Source: Streptomyces chartreusis NRRL 3882
GTDB lineage: Bacteria; Actinomycetota; Actinomycetes; Streptomycetales; Streptomycetaceae
DNA length: 64,000 nucleotides
Reading direction: 5' to 3'
Assembly (NCBI RefSeq): GCF_900236475.1
Contig: NZ_LT963352.1
Location: forward strand, 4,046,501-4,110,500
The notes under the pieces are model-generated. The model did no database searches, had not been told where the DNA came from, and saw only the letters and a list, made by a program, of their open reading frames with translations. The translations under genes and the position numbers were made by a program. Shown one piece after another: positions 31,940 through 40,508 of this stretch (the first letter of the stretch is position 1; every line of letters starts with the position of its first letter).

Positions 31940-32244
31940 GGCCGCATCGTGACCGCCGGCGGGCTGTCCGCCCGGACCGAGCGATCCGAGCGGCTCGCCG
32001 ACCTCACCGCCGCAGCTGGCGCTGGCACGTATCTGTGCGGGACCGGCGGGATGACGTATCTCGACCCGGCCCCGTTCACCGCCCGCGGCATCGCCGTCGC
32101 CCCGTTCCTGCCCCCGGCCGCCGGGATCTGGGCCTCCGCCCGGCGCGTCACCGCCTTGTGGGCCCTGGCCCACCTCGGCCCGGCCTCGCTGCCCGGCTCC
32201 GGGCCCTCGCCGGAGCCCTGGACTCCCTCAAAGCTGCGGCCTGA
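31940..32244 (+). pseudogene. WbqC-family protein remnant (C-terminal part, frameshifted)
   Basis: The plus-strand frame reads TERSERLADLTAAAGAGTYL, then CGTGGMTYLDPAPFTARGIA and WASARRVTALWALAHLG, closely resembling the C-terminal half of WbqC-like proteins. The natural end (LAARLRALAGALDSLKAAA) is found in another frame after about 32180, so one frameshift is present, and the 5' half is absent. It faces the NUDIX remnant, and both are truncated at almost the same place, pointing to one deletion event. Confidence 0.65.
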
Positions 32245-32254
32245 GCACCTATTG

Positions 32255-32289
32255 CTGTACTTCCCCCCTTCTCGAGGGGGGAAGTACAG
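32255..32289. terminator. Perfect 14-bp palindrome downstream of the recombinase operon
   Basis: CTGTACTTCCCCCC (32255-32268) and GGGGGGAAGTACAG (32276-32289) are exact inverted copies around a 7-base loop. It lies 38 bp beyond the stop of the TnpC-like gene, so it is the likely terminator of the minus-strand recombinase operon. Confidence 0.7.
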
Positions 32290-32326
32290 ATGAAGGTCGT
32301 GCACCATCGCGCACGGACCTATGTGC

Positions 32327-32755
32327 TCAGCCGTCCGTTCGAACGGGACCGTGTTCTGTGGCGGGAGCAGGGATCGAGGCCAGGCGCCGGTTGCTGCCGA
32401 GCTTCTTCTTCAGCGCAATGTTCTCGTGGTAGAGGTTCGCGGTCACCGCGGCCAGCGCGTCGAGCTTGCCCTGGGCCTCGGTGACTTGGGCCTTAGCCTC
32501 CCGCAGCTGCTTACGCAGGTCGGTAATCGTCTCGTCGCGCTGCACTTCGCCGGGGGTGCGAAGCACCGGCCGGGCGACTTTGGCGTCCCACTCGGCCAGG
32601 ATCACCTCGGCCCGGTGGACGGTCGCGTGGCTAACCTGGGCCTCGCGGGCAAGGTTCTCCTTGGTCAGGGCACCGTTGGTGTGCAAGGGCTCACCGGCCA
32701 GCAGCCGGGCCATGGCTTCACGGAGTTTCGTTGCGGTCGCGGCGGATACCGGCAT
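32327..32755 (-). CDS. TnpC-like accessory protein of element 2
   Basis: A 142-aa protein with an N-terminal helix-turn-helix (LTKENLAREAQVSHATVHRA) and a long coiled coil (ITDLRKQLREAKAQVTEAQG, then LDALAAVTANLYHENIALKK). This is the layout of TnpC of Tn554 and of DUF6262-type proteins that always accompany multi-recombinase modules; TnpC influences orientation and frequency of transposition in Tn554. The ATG overlaps the end of the preceding recombinase gene (TGATG). It is the last gene of the operon, followed by a strong palindromic terminator. Confidence 0.78.
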   Translation of the reverse strand: MPVSAATATKLREAMARLLAGEPLHTNGALTKENLAREAQVSHATVHRAEVILAEWDAKVARPVLRTPGEVQRDETITDLRKQLREAKAQVTEAQGKLDALAAVTANLYHENIALKKKLGSNRRLASIPAPATEHGPVRTDG

Positions 32756-35127
32756 CAGTGGGCACCTTGCAGGTTGGCGAATTGTGCGGTGACCGACTGC
32801 ACCTCGGTGAGACGGATCTCTATGGACTCGCGCCGCGGCGGGGAGAGCCGTTCGCGTCGCAGGGTGTCTTGCAGGTCGCCCTCTTCGGCGATCCAGTAGG
32901 GGGCGTTCTCCAAGGTCAACACCGAGTTGCGGCATTTGCCGGGCTGACACGCGCCGAGCAACGGCTGCTTGCCCCGCTGCTCGGGCGGGAGCTGGTTTTG
33001 GCACTCGGCGGTCGACGCCTGCCACAGACAGTGGTTGATCGTGCCGAAGTGTAGCTGGGCGAACTCGTCCCGCAGCAAGCTCACCTGCATCCGTTCGTCC
33101 GCGATCTGTGCTTGGAGGTGCGGGTCGCTGTCCATGGCCTTGATGACCTTGTCCAGGCCGGCATGGAGCCTGGCGGCGCCGGGGCCGACGGCGACCGGAT
33201 CGCCCTGTCGGCGAGCCTTGAGGAGTTCGACGAGCCTGCGGGCGGCGGCCAGTTCGAGCTGGTTGTCGAACTCCTTGCTCCAGTTCGCATCCATCCTTCC
33301 GTAGCCGCCGGTGACCCGGTTGGCCAGGGCCCGGCGGGCGGCGTGCTTGAGCTGGATTCCGAGCGCGATCTCCCCATCGGGCTGCTGGGCGGTGATGATC
33401 GCCATGGTCTTGCGGAACATGTGCGGTCGCACCAGCCCTTCGGGGATGGGCTCCAGTCCGGTCCGGTCCAGCGTCTTGTTGATGTTCTCGATGAAGAAGT
33501 CGATGTCGCGGAAGGCATCGAAGCCCGCGCGGCCGCGTGTTCCCTCCGGCAGGAACCCGCTGGGCGGGGCCAGGGTGGCGAAGATGTGGCTGTCGTGCCA
33601 GGACAGGCGTTCGGCGACTGCCACGGCCTGTGCGACCGGTTCGGTGATCCACCACTTGAGGCGGGGCCGGGATTCGTCGTGCTTGACCTTCCTCGAGGCG
33701 ATCGCGGGAGATCCGTAGTGCTCGACGATGGAGTTCCGTTCGATCTCCTGCAGTTCACTGTCGCGCATCAGCGTGAGGGCGGCGATGAAGACGTAGCAGG
33801 CGGCTCTGACCATTCGCAGGGCGTGCTCGAGGTCGCCGTCCTCGATGTAGTCGGTACGGTCCTCGGTGATCGCCTCACGCACCCACTGCTGTCGCTGCCG
33901 GGTGCGGGCAGTGCCGCTGGTGAAGACGTTCGCCCGGGTCACCGTGCCGAATACGCGGCTTTCCAGGGTCAGCCAGACCGGCTCTCCGGCCGGCCCGTGG
34001 ACGCTGGACTCCCGGCGGACCGGTATGCGGTTGGCCGGGTCGGCCAGCCATTTCTTGACCTGGGCATCAAGGTCATCGGGCCGCCGGTTGCGGCCGCGGA
34101 CGGGCTGGTCAACGACGCCCAGAGCGGCCCGGCCTTCCTTGGCCGTGACGGGCCGGACCCGGCCTGCATCGGCCAGCTGCTGCACCATCCTCCGCCTCAT
34201 CTGGTGCCGGCCCGAGTCCCGGCCGGTTTTGAACACGCCCTGGCTGACACCGCCCGTCAGCCACAGGCTCAGCGTTGACCACATCACCGTGCCCGCCGGG
34301 TATCCACGGAAGTCCCTCGCGTGAACGGGCACCAGGGAAGCAGGGTCCTGCACCCAGGCGGCGAGCTTCACGTCGATGTCCCGAGCCCGATGGGTCTGGT
34401 GCCGTATCCCGGCAGAGGCCGCCACGGCGGCGGCCTGCTGGTCGCGGCGTTCAAGGATCTGCGGAGCCATGTCATCGATGTAGAACCAGGCGGCCCGCAG
34501 GAGCGGCCACCAGATGGCCGGGGGAATCGACGGGGTGGACAGCTCACCGGTGTATGTCCGCTCGGCCACCTCCGCAGCCGACTTCCCCGGCCACGGGTCC
34601 TCACTCAGGCCGCCTCCGGTCAGCAGCGGGGCGAAGTCCAGCAGGCGGCGAATGGTGAGAACATCGTTGGCCAGGGTCGACGTTCCAGACGTCAGCGCGT
34701 GATGGTCGAGGTAGTCCTGCCAGTCCTCCGCCGCCCACGCGGCCAGATCGTGGGGCATCTGCTGTTCGACCGCCCATGTCGCGATGAGCCGCATCTTGTC
34801 GCACATCTGCCTGACCGAAGGCAGGCTCCAGTTCTCGGCCCGGAAGAACAGGCCGGCATCCCGGAGGATCTTGTGGCTGGAGTTGAGCATCCCGAAGGCG
34901 ATCTCGCGCGTCCGCAGGTTCCAGAGCGGGTCCGTGGGAAACGACGCCCGCCAGGCGCTCTTCACCCGGTTCGCCGGCCGTCGAAGGCAGTCGCCGGGCC
35001 AGTACCCGCTCTGCCCGAAGAGCGGGACCTCCGCTCCGGGGATGAGGTTGCGGCGGCCGCCGAGGACGGGTGTGTCGTCGGGGATGGTCTGCGAGGGCAG
35101 AACCTGGAAGGCGGCGGCAGTTGTCAT
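32755..35127 (-). CDS. Third tyrosine recombinase of element 2
   Basis: A 790-aa protein with recombinase motifs in the second half: LTLMRDSELQEIERNSIVEH (first Arg), RPHMFRKTMAIITA (His-x-x-Arg), KHAARRALANRVTGGYGRMD (candidate Tyr). A Cys cluster near the C-terminus (CLWQASTAECQNQ, then LLGACQPGKCRN) is probably metal-binding. ATG 35127 is chosen since it overlaps the upstream stop (ATGA) and the longer in-frame extension is merely the shadow of the neighbour. The active-site His/Lys contacts are less canonical than in the first recombinase, so it may be an accessory member of a heteromeric complex. Confidence 0.75.
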   Translation of the reverse strand: MTTAAAFQVLPSQTIPDDTPVLGGRRNLIPGAEVPLFGQSGYWPGDCLRRPANRVKSAWRASFPTDPLWNLRTREIAFGMLNSSHKILRDAGLFFRAENWSLPSVRQMCDKMRLIATWAVEQQMPHDLAAWAAEDWQDYLDHHALTSGTSTLANDVLTIRRLLDFAPLLTGGGLSEDPWPGKSAAEVAERTYTGELSTPSIPPAIWWPLLRAAWFYIDDMAPQILERRDQQAAAVAASAGIRHQTHRARDIDVKLAAWVQDPASLVPVHARDFRGYPAGTVMWSTLSLWLTGGVSQGVFKTGRDSGRHQMRRRMVQQLADAGRVRPVTAKEGRAALGVVDQPVRGRNRRPDDLDAQVKKWLADPANRIPVRRESSVHGPAGEPVWLTLESRVFGTVTRANVFTSGTARTRQRQQWVREAITEDRTDYIEDGDLEHALRMVRAACYVFIAALTLMRDSELQEIERNSIVEHYGSPAIASRKVKHDESRPRLKWWITEPVAQAVAVAERLSWHDSHIFATLAPPSGFLPEGTRGRAGFDAFRDIDFFIENINKTLDRTGLEPIPEGLVRPHMFRKTMAIITAQQPDGEIALGIQLKHAARRALANRVTGGYGRMDANWSKEFDNQLELAAARRLVELLKARRQGDPVAVGPGAARLHAGLDKVIKAMDSDPHLQAQIADERMQVSLLRDEFAQLHFGTINHCLWQASTAECQNQLPPEQRGKQPLLGACQPGKCRNSVLTLENAPYWIAEEGDLQDTLRRERLSPPRRESIEIRLTEVQSVTAQFANLQGAH

Positions 35128-37100
35128 CGCTCGTACTCCGTTCGCATTCCGAGCGGCAGGTCGAGGCGGAACTTGCCCTCCTCGATCTGCCGGCGGGCCT
35201 CTGGAAGCTGTTCCGCGCACTCGGCGAACACTTCCTTCAGTGCGGCTGCCTGAACGGCCCAGGTGGCCTGCCAGACCGGTGGGGCCAGCACCTTGCGCAT
35301 GTGGGCGATGTGGTCGTCGAGCATCAGCAGCCGGGGCAGCTGCGAGGTGAACACGATCGCGTTCGGGCAGATCATGCACATTGCCGGCGCGACGTGGCAG
35401 AGCTTGCCCTTGGGTGTGTGCGGGGAGTCGTGGGGATCGCGGCAGTTGACGACACCCATGTCGAGTTCTCCGTGCTGCAAGGCTTTCCCCTGCTCAGGCG
35501 AGATACCCAGCTCAGCGGCCGTCTCCGGCTCCGTAAGCATGGCCTCGACCCCCTCGGTGACCAGCACGGGCTTGCCAGGCTTGATCTTGTTGAAAACTCC
35601 GCGCTGGGCCCGGTTGACCGCCCGGCCTGCCAGGACGTGCGCGGTCGTGCCGTGCGCGTAGTGGCCCCGGAACACTTCTATGTGGTGGTCGTCCCCTGCC
35701 AGGTCGCTCAGGCTGCCGCCCAGAGCGGCGACGCGCGTGGTCTTCGACGTCTTCCGCAGCCGCCGCACGTCGTGCGGCTCGGAGATCTTCGCCGGGTCGC
35801 CTTCCATATCCGGATGGGTGGCGATCCAGTCGGTGAACCGGCGCCCCGGGCGCTTGAAGATCGCCCGCCCCGCGGCCATGCGACGCCGGTAGTCGGTGGA
35901 CTCGACGGCAGTGAACAGCCACGGATCGGTCTCGAATACCTCCCGGGTCAGGGTGTTCACCGCGATCAGGCGCCGCAGCAGTCCGGGGACGTCCCAGTTG
36001 CCGGTGCCGGGGTAGACGGACTCTCCAGGTGCCTCGTCCTCGTCCAGAGGCCGCTCGCTCTCCCGCGGCCCGTCGTTGCCGTGCAGATGCGGACGGACCC
36101 GCTGGGCCCGCAGTTTGGTCTGCAGCACCCGGACCCCTTCATCGCTGAACTCCAGGTCGTCCAGACAAAGATCGTGCACCTCCTCGGAGGTGGCATCGCC
36201 CATGGCCAGCAGGAGCAGGACCCGGAACGGCTGCAGGTCGAGTTCGTTGGGGAACAGCAGGCCGCTGACGGTGGTCATCACGCCGTACTTTCCGCCGAAG
36301 CGGGCCATGTAGAGGGGGTCGGCCGCTATGGCCCTTACCGGCTTCGGCCACCACTTGAAGTGCGCCGGGAGATGCGACAGCAGGGCGGGCATGTCGAGCA
36401 CGCCGTGCCGGGCCGCCCAGACCAGATTGGGCAGCGACCGCCAGCCTCCACTGCGCGGGTCCTGGCCCTCAGCCAGCAGAGCCCGGCCCACGGCGAGCCG
36501 CTTCTCCAGGGCCCGGACATCAGCCTTGGCACCGTCCAGCAGAAGCAGACGCTCGTGATTGGCGAACTCGTCCAACGGCTCGCTCGAGCCACCCCGGAAC
36601 GTCGGCGGCCCTTCCGCCCGCCGCCGCAGGCGCTCGGGCACCTTCGCGTCCCGGACCGCCCTGTGCTCCACTAGAGTCAGCAACAAACCGGCCAACACGT
36701 TCGGCTGTCTCGAAGTCGGCTCGTAGCGGGTGACGAGATCTTCCTCCCACTGGTAGATCACCTCGGCCAAGTCGATGGGACCGCCATCCAGCCGGGCTTC
36801 ATCCGGATCGAGGCCGATGGCCGCAAGATGCGTGCCAGCGAACGTCAGAAAACTGCGGATTGCGGCGACGTAGTTGCCACTGAAGGCCAGACCCGCCTTG
36901 CGGTGATAGTCCAGCCAGGCATCAGCCAACTGGCCCGCCAGCAGCGAACACCCGAACTCCGCCGGATCGATCCGGTGGGCCATCCGCTGGTGCCGGTAAA
37001 CGTAGACGAGTTCCCGGACCCCGATCCGTCCAGGCGGCGCCAGCGGCGCGACGGCAGCGGCCGGACGCTGTCGGCTCCTGCGTTCTCCCCGGCGGGGCAT
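35124..37100 (-). CDS. Second tyrosine recombinase (TnpB-like) of element 2
   Basis: A 658-aa protein. Recognisable parts are LLLLAMGDATSEEVHDLCLD (first catalytic region, with Arg not evident), SEPHDVRRLRKTSKTTRVAA (His-x-x-Arg) and VFRGHYAHGTTAHVLAGRAV, followed by a Cys-containing stretch (VNCRDPHDSPHTPKGKLCHV, then CMICPNA) typical of TnpB-type enzymes. The degenerate first motif suggests reduced catalysis or a structural role. Start and stop overlap both neighbours, so the four genes are translated as a unit. Intact over its length. Confidence 0.75.
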   Translation of the reverse strand: MPRRGERRSRQRPAAAVAPLAPPGRIGVRELVYVYRHQRMAHRIDPAEFGCSLLAGQLADAWLDYHRKAGLAFSGNYVAAIRSFLTFAGTHLAAIGLDPDEARLDGGPIDLAEVIYQWEEDLVTRYEPTSRQPNVLAGLLLTLVEHRAVRDAKVPERLRRRAEGPPTFRGGSSEPLDEFANHERLLLLDGAKADVRALEKRLAVGRALLAEGQDPRSGGWRSLPNLVWAARHGVLDMPALLSHLPAHFKWWPKPVRAIAADPLYMARFGGKYGVMTTVSGLLFPNELDLQPFRVLLLLAMGDATSEEVHDLCLDDLEFSDEGVRVLQTKLRAQRVRPHLHGNDGPRESERPLDEDEAPGESVYPGTGNWDVPGLLRRLIAVNTLTREVFETDPWLFTAVESTDYRRRMAAGRAIFKRPGRRFTDWIATHPDMEGDPAKISEPHDVRRLRKTSKTTRVAALGGSLSDLAGDDHHIEVFRGHYAHGTTAHVLAGRAVNRAQRGVFNKIKPGKPVLVTEGVEAMLTEPETAAELGISPEQGKALQHGELDMGVVNCRDPHDSPHTPKGKLCHVAPAMCMICPNAIVFTSQLPRLLMLDDHIAHMRKVLAPPVWQATWAVQAAALKEVFAECAEQLPEARRQIEEGKFRLDLPLGMRTEYER

Positions 37101-38590
37101 CAGGCAGCCCTCCCCTGCGTCAGCCGGGCCGCGTAGTCGGCGTAGGTGGTGTCCTGGGCATTCCAGTCCGCGATCGCCCGGGCGACCAGCAGGTTCGTCT
37201 TGCGGATGTAACGCAGGTAACGCATGGTCGACGTCGCCTGGCGATGGCCGAGCAAACGCTGAACCGTCAACTGCGGCGACCTGCTGATGTGATCGGCCAG
37301 GTACGCGGTGTGCCCGCCCAGCCGCCGCAGCTCCGCCTCCTGCTCCGCCACCAGCTCGGTCAGCAACTGGAGCATGAAGATCGCGAACGTGTGACGCAAG
37401 TCGTGGATCTTGAATGCCCGCGGCACCACCGTCTCGAGCTTGTGTTCCTTGCTGATCCGCAGGGCCCGCACGTGGGCGTCCTCGAAGATCTGATGCCAGC
37501 GCTGTGCGGAGAGCATGCGCCCGCCGCGGCCGACGAACAGCGCCATCGGTTCCAGACCCCGGTCGCCCTCGATGACCGCGATCCGGCGCGTAGCCACGTC
37601 CATATCCTTGATCGTGAAGGTCCGCCGGCGACCGTGCAGGACTCCGCTGAGTTTGCCCTGACGGGAGTTGATGTCGTCGACGACGAAGAGCTCTGCCCGG
37701 TGACGGTGCAGTGTGCGCGCGGCCTCGTGCACGATCTTCGCCCGCTCTGTGCGCCGGTAGAAGTCGATCTCCCGCAAGGTGGCGTGCTGGATCTCCACCG
37801 TGCGAGGCAGCTTGTATTTGGCCATCTCCCTCAGGTCCACCAGCGCAGCCGAGCCGTCCGGGCGCGGCGTCCCGACCTCAATGTCGAGCAGGGTGCTGAA
37901 CTCCCGCAGGCGCATCCCGGTCGTCACCGCCAGCTCTGCCGCCGCGCTGTTGCGCAACGGTGCCGCCCCACGGAAAGACCGGTCCGCCCGCTCGTCCGGC
38001 AACAGGCCGCGAAGCCCCACCTGCTTCAGGAACCGCCACTGCGAATAGGTCAGATGGCGGACGTCGAGATCGTTGACGACGGACACGGACAGAACGTCCT
38101 TGCCGTCCTTGCGTCGGTGATACGGGCGCCGGTCCAGCAGCCTCGCGTCCTCGACAGCCCACTCGTAGAAGTTGTTGATCGCGGCCCGCCGCCGCATCCA
38201 CGTGGCCGCCGACACCGGCTCGTCCTGGTACTCCATGAGCTCGTCCCGGTAGGCGACGAGGTCATCCTCCGTGGCCGACAACAGATCCGTCGGCGGGTCC
38301 AACTGCCCAAGGAAGTCGGCCAGATCCATGAGGTCGTACGTGTAGTCCTGGAGCGACCCCGCATCCAGGCGCTTGGCCATATCGAAGAAGCACGAGGTCA
38401 ACGGCTCCAGCGGACGCATATCCGACCCCAGGAAGAACGGCGTGCCCTCCTTGAGCGCCCCCTTGCGGGTCACGTACTCGACCCAGTCCAGATCCACACC
38501 GTCCACGGCACCCGCGTACCGGCGCACTTTGGCGTGCGACACGAAGAAGTACTCCACGAAGCCCCCCACCCCTGAGACATCAATAATCAC
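37100..38590 (-). CDS. First tyrosine recombinase (TnpA-like) of element 2
   Basis: A 496-aa integrase with all active-site boxes: TTGMRLREFSTLLDIEVG (Arg), KIHDLRHTFAIFMLQLL (His-x-x-Arg), VQRLLGHRQATSTMRYLRYI (His and Tyr). An N-terminal SAM-like domain precedes (GSLQDYTYDLMDLADFLGQL). ATG 38590 is 65 bp inside the right junction, matching the position of the equivalent gene in element 1. Its promoter overlaps the TGTCTCA sites at 38573-38636, so binding of the recombinases could autoregulate the operon. No sign of decay. Confidence 0.85.
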   Translation of the reverse strand: MIIDVSGVGGFVEYFFVSHAKVRRYAGAVDGVDLDWVEYVTRKGALKEGTPFFLGSDMRPLEPLTSCFFDMAKRLDAGSLQDYTYDLMDLADFLGQLDPPTDLLSATEDDLVAYRDELMEYQDEPVSAATWMRRRAAINNFYEWAVEDARLLDRRPYHRRKDGKDVLSVSVVNDLDVRHLTYSQWRFLKQVGLRGLLPDERADRSFRGAAPLRNSAAAELAVTTGMRLREFSTLLDIEVGTPRPDGSAALVDLREMAKYKLPRTVEIQHATLREIDFYRRTERAKIVHEAARTLHRHRAELFVVDDINSRQGKLSGVLHGRRRTFTIKDMDVATRRIAVIEGDRGLEPMALFVGRGGRMLSAQRWHQIFEDAHVRALRISKEHKLETVVPRAFKIHDLRHTFAIFMLQLLTELVAEQEAELRRLGGHTAYLADHISRSPQLTVQRLLGHRQATSTMRYLRYIRKTNLLVARAIADWNAQDTTYADYAARLTQGRAA

Positions 38591-38636
38591 TTGAACCTAA
38601 CAGCCATCCGTGGTGTACCACTGAGACATTGAGATA
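38573..38636 (-). repeat. Subterminal repeats TGTCTCA, right end of element 2
   Basis: On the minus strand, TGTCTCA occurs at 38579-38573 and 38628-38622, with the variant TATCTCA at 38636-38630. These mirror the three copies at the left end (8728-8809). Confidence 0.6.
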
Positions 38637-38655
38637 TCTACCAACCCTTGAGCTA

Positions 38656-39399
38656 ACCCGCGCCCTCCTGATTGGCGGGTCTGGTCTCCAGCCGCACCAC
38701 GTGCGGATGGTCCGGCCGCAGTTCCGCCGAGTCCTCGGCGAGGACGATCCGCTCGTCCGGTCCCACCAGCCCCAGAAGGGCGCTCAGCAGCGTCGTCTTG
38801 CCGCTGCCCGTGCCGCCGCTGACGAGGAAGGACAGCCGGGCGTCGAGCAGCGCGCGCAGCACGCGGTCACCGCCCGGCGGCACCGTGCCCGCCGCGACCA
38901 GCTCGCCGAGCGTGAAGGCACGCGGCCGCACGACTCGCAGCGACAGGCAGGTGCAGCCCACGGCGACCGGCGGCAGCACCGCGTGCAGCCGGGTCCCGTC
39001 GGGCAGCCGGGCGTCGGCCCAGGGCCGGGCGTCGTCCAGCCGGCGCCCGGCCACGGCGGCGAGGCGCTGGGCGAGCCGTCGTACGGCCGCCGCGTCCGGG
39101 AAGCGCACCGGCGTGAGCTCCAGTCCGCCGCCCCGGTCCACCCAGACCCGGTCCGGGGCCGACACCAGCACGTCGGTCACCGACGGGTCGGCGAGCAGCG
39201 GCTCCAGCGGCCCGCTGCCGACCAGCTCGGACCGCAACTGCGTGGCGGCCCCCAGGACTTCCGCGTCCCCGAGCACCCGGCCCTGCTCCCGCAGGGCCTG
39301 TGCCACGCGCGCGGGGGTCGGCTCGGCCCCGCTCTCGGCCAGCCACCGCCGCACCCCGTCGAGCAGTTCCGCGCCCTCCAGTCCGGCCAGGGTGCTCAC
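38656..39399 (-). pseudogene. tadA: tadA/cpaF secretion ATPase, 5' fragment (248 codons)
   Basis: The fragment starts with GTG 39399 (VSTLAGLEGAELLDGVRRWL) and includes the N-terminal domain (PLLADPSVTDVLVSAPDRVW), the CpaF region (ARPWADARLPDGTRLHAVLP) and Walker A SGGTGSGKTTLLSALLG, then the Asp box (VLAEDSAELRPDHPHVVRLE). It ends RPANQEGAG, after which a TAG codon is met at once in element 2. The Walker B and C-terminal parts are at 8570-8704 and 2885-3232. A truncated ATPase of 248 residues lacking Walker B should be inactive. Its start overlaps the end of the upstream ssd-like gene. Confidence 0.92.
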
Positions 39400-40508
39400 G
39401 CCGCACCCGCCTCGACGAGCGCCCGCTCCCAGAACTCCTTGCAGAACCGGGCGAGCGGTCCGCGCGGGGCGGCGCCCGGGGGTGCCGTGCCCTCGTCCGG
39501 GCGCAGCAGCTCCGGCTCGACCGGCACCTCGCCGACCAGGGGCAGTCCGAGCAGCCGGGCCACTTCCCGGTCGTCGAGCCCCGGCGGGTACGGCCCGCGG
39601 ACCGCCACCCGCAGATCGCGCAGGACCATGCCGACCGCGGACGCCACCCGCCCGGCGGCCGCGACGGCACGCAGCTCGGCGGGCACCACCAGCACGCCGA
39701 CGTCGAGCTGGGTGAGGGCCTCGGCGACGCCGTCGTCGATGCGGCGCGGCAGGTCGACCACGACCGTGCCGCCCCGGCGCCGGGCCGCGGCGAGCACCGC
39801 GCGCACCGCCTGGGGCGGGACGGCGATCCGGTCGCCGCGGTCCCAGCTGAGCACTCGCAGCGAGTGCAGTTCGGGCAGCGACTCCTCCAGAGCGCCCCCG
39901 CCGACCCGCCCGCGCGAGGAGGCGAACGCGGGCCAGCGCAGCCCGTCGGCCGTCTCGCCGCCGAGGAGTACGTCGAGTCCGCCGCCCAGCGGATCGGCGT
40001 CCACGAGGAGCGTGCGCAGCCCCTCGCGCGCGGAGGTGACGGCGAGCGCGCACGCGAGCGTGGACGCTCCGGCCCCGCCCCGGCCGCCGATGACGCCCAC
40101 GGTGAGGGCGGGCCGGCCGACGCCCTCGGCCACGTCGGCGATGCGGTCGACGAGCCACTGCTCGCCGTCGGGCAGCATCAGGACGTGCTCGGCGCCGATC
40201 TCGACGGCCCGCCGCCACACCCCGGAGTCGTCCTGGTCCCGGCCGACGAGGACGACTCCCCTTCTGCGCGCGGCGCCGCGCACCCGCCGCGCGGCGTCGT
40301 CGCCCACGAGGACGAGCGGCGCGCTCTCCCAGCTGCCTCTGCGGTCGGGCACGCCGTGGTGCACCTCGGGTGTGGCGCCCGCCGCCGCGCACAGGCGCAG
40401 CAGGTCGTCGAGGAGTTCGGTGTCCTCGGTGACGATCAGTGGTCCGCCCTGCCGCCCTCCGGCGGCCGGCGGCGGATCGTGTGTGACGGCTCCGGCCACG
40501 GTCTCCAT
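39396..40508 (-). CDS. ssd: CpaE/TadZ-like P-loop protein (septum site-determining Ssd type)
   Basis: A 370-aa protein. The N-terminal domain (GGPLIVTEDTELLDDLLRLC, then AAAGATPEVHHG) is a degenerate receiver-like fold. The C-terminal domain is MinD/ParA-like with the deviant Walker A box GGRGGAGASTLACAL and DADPLGGGLDVLLGG. This is the standard first gene of actinobacterial tad operons, where it is called Ssd; in Caulobacter the related CpaE/TadZ localises the pilus at the pole. ATG 40508 matches homologues beginning near THDPPPAAGG; an upstream ATG at 40604 is less likely. The stop overlaps the tadA start, so the operon structure is intact at this end. Confidence 0.85.
   Translation of the reverse strand: METVAGAVTHDPPPAAGGRQGGPLIVTEDTELLDDLLRLCAAAGATPEVHHGVPDRRGSWESAPLVLVGDDAARRVRGAARRRGVVLVGRDQDDSGVWRRAVEIGAEHVLMLPDGEQWLVDRIADVAEGVGRPALTVGVIGGRGGAGASTLACALAVTSAREGLRTLLVDADPLGGGLDVLLGGETADGLRWPAFASSRGRVGGGALEESLPELHSLRVLSWDRGDRIAVPPQAVRAVLAAARRRGGTVVVDLPRRIDDGVAEALTQLDVGVLVVPAELRAVAAAGRVASAVGMVLRDLRVAVRGPYPPGLDDREVARLLGLPLVGEVPVEPELLRPDEGTAPPGAAPRGPLARFCKEFWERALVEAGAA

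Larger units (their letters stand above)
8705..38655. mobile_element. Element 2: large Tn554-like transposon/genomic island inserted in tadA
   Basis: Interval of 29,951 bp between tadA codons: host sequence ends at 8704 (gacgag) and resumes at 38656 (acccgc), and joining them gives GCG-GGT-CTC-GTC in frame. The right end carries a minus-strand module of three overlapping tyrosine recombinases and a TnpC-like gene. Both ends hold several copies of TGTCTCA in opposite orientation. Cargo includes a PadR regulator, a low-GC secreted-peptide/ABC cassette, an XRE module, helicases, an abortive-infection gene and an IS with a passenger. Some inner segments may have arrived separately, and I cannot exclude that the island is itself composite. 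Confidence 0.8.

Noticed and set aside
3233..38655. CRISPR array or tRNA attachment site in the inserted region
   Set aside because: No regularly spaced repeats and no tRNA gene at either border; integration is into tadA coding sequence.
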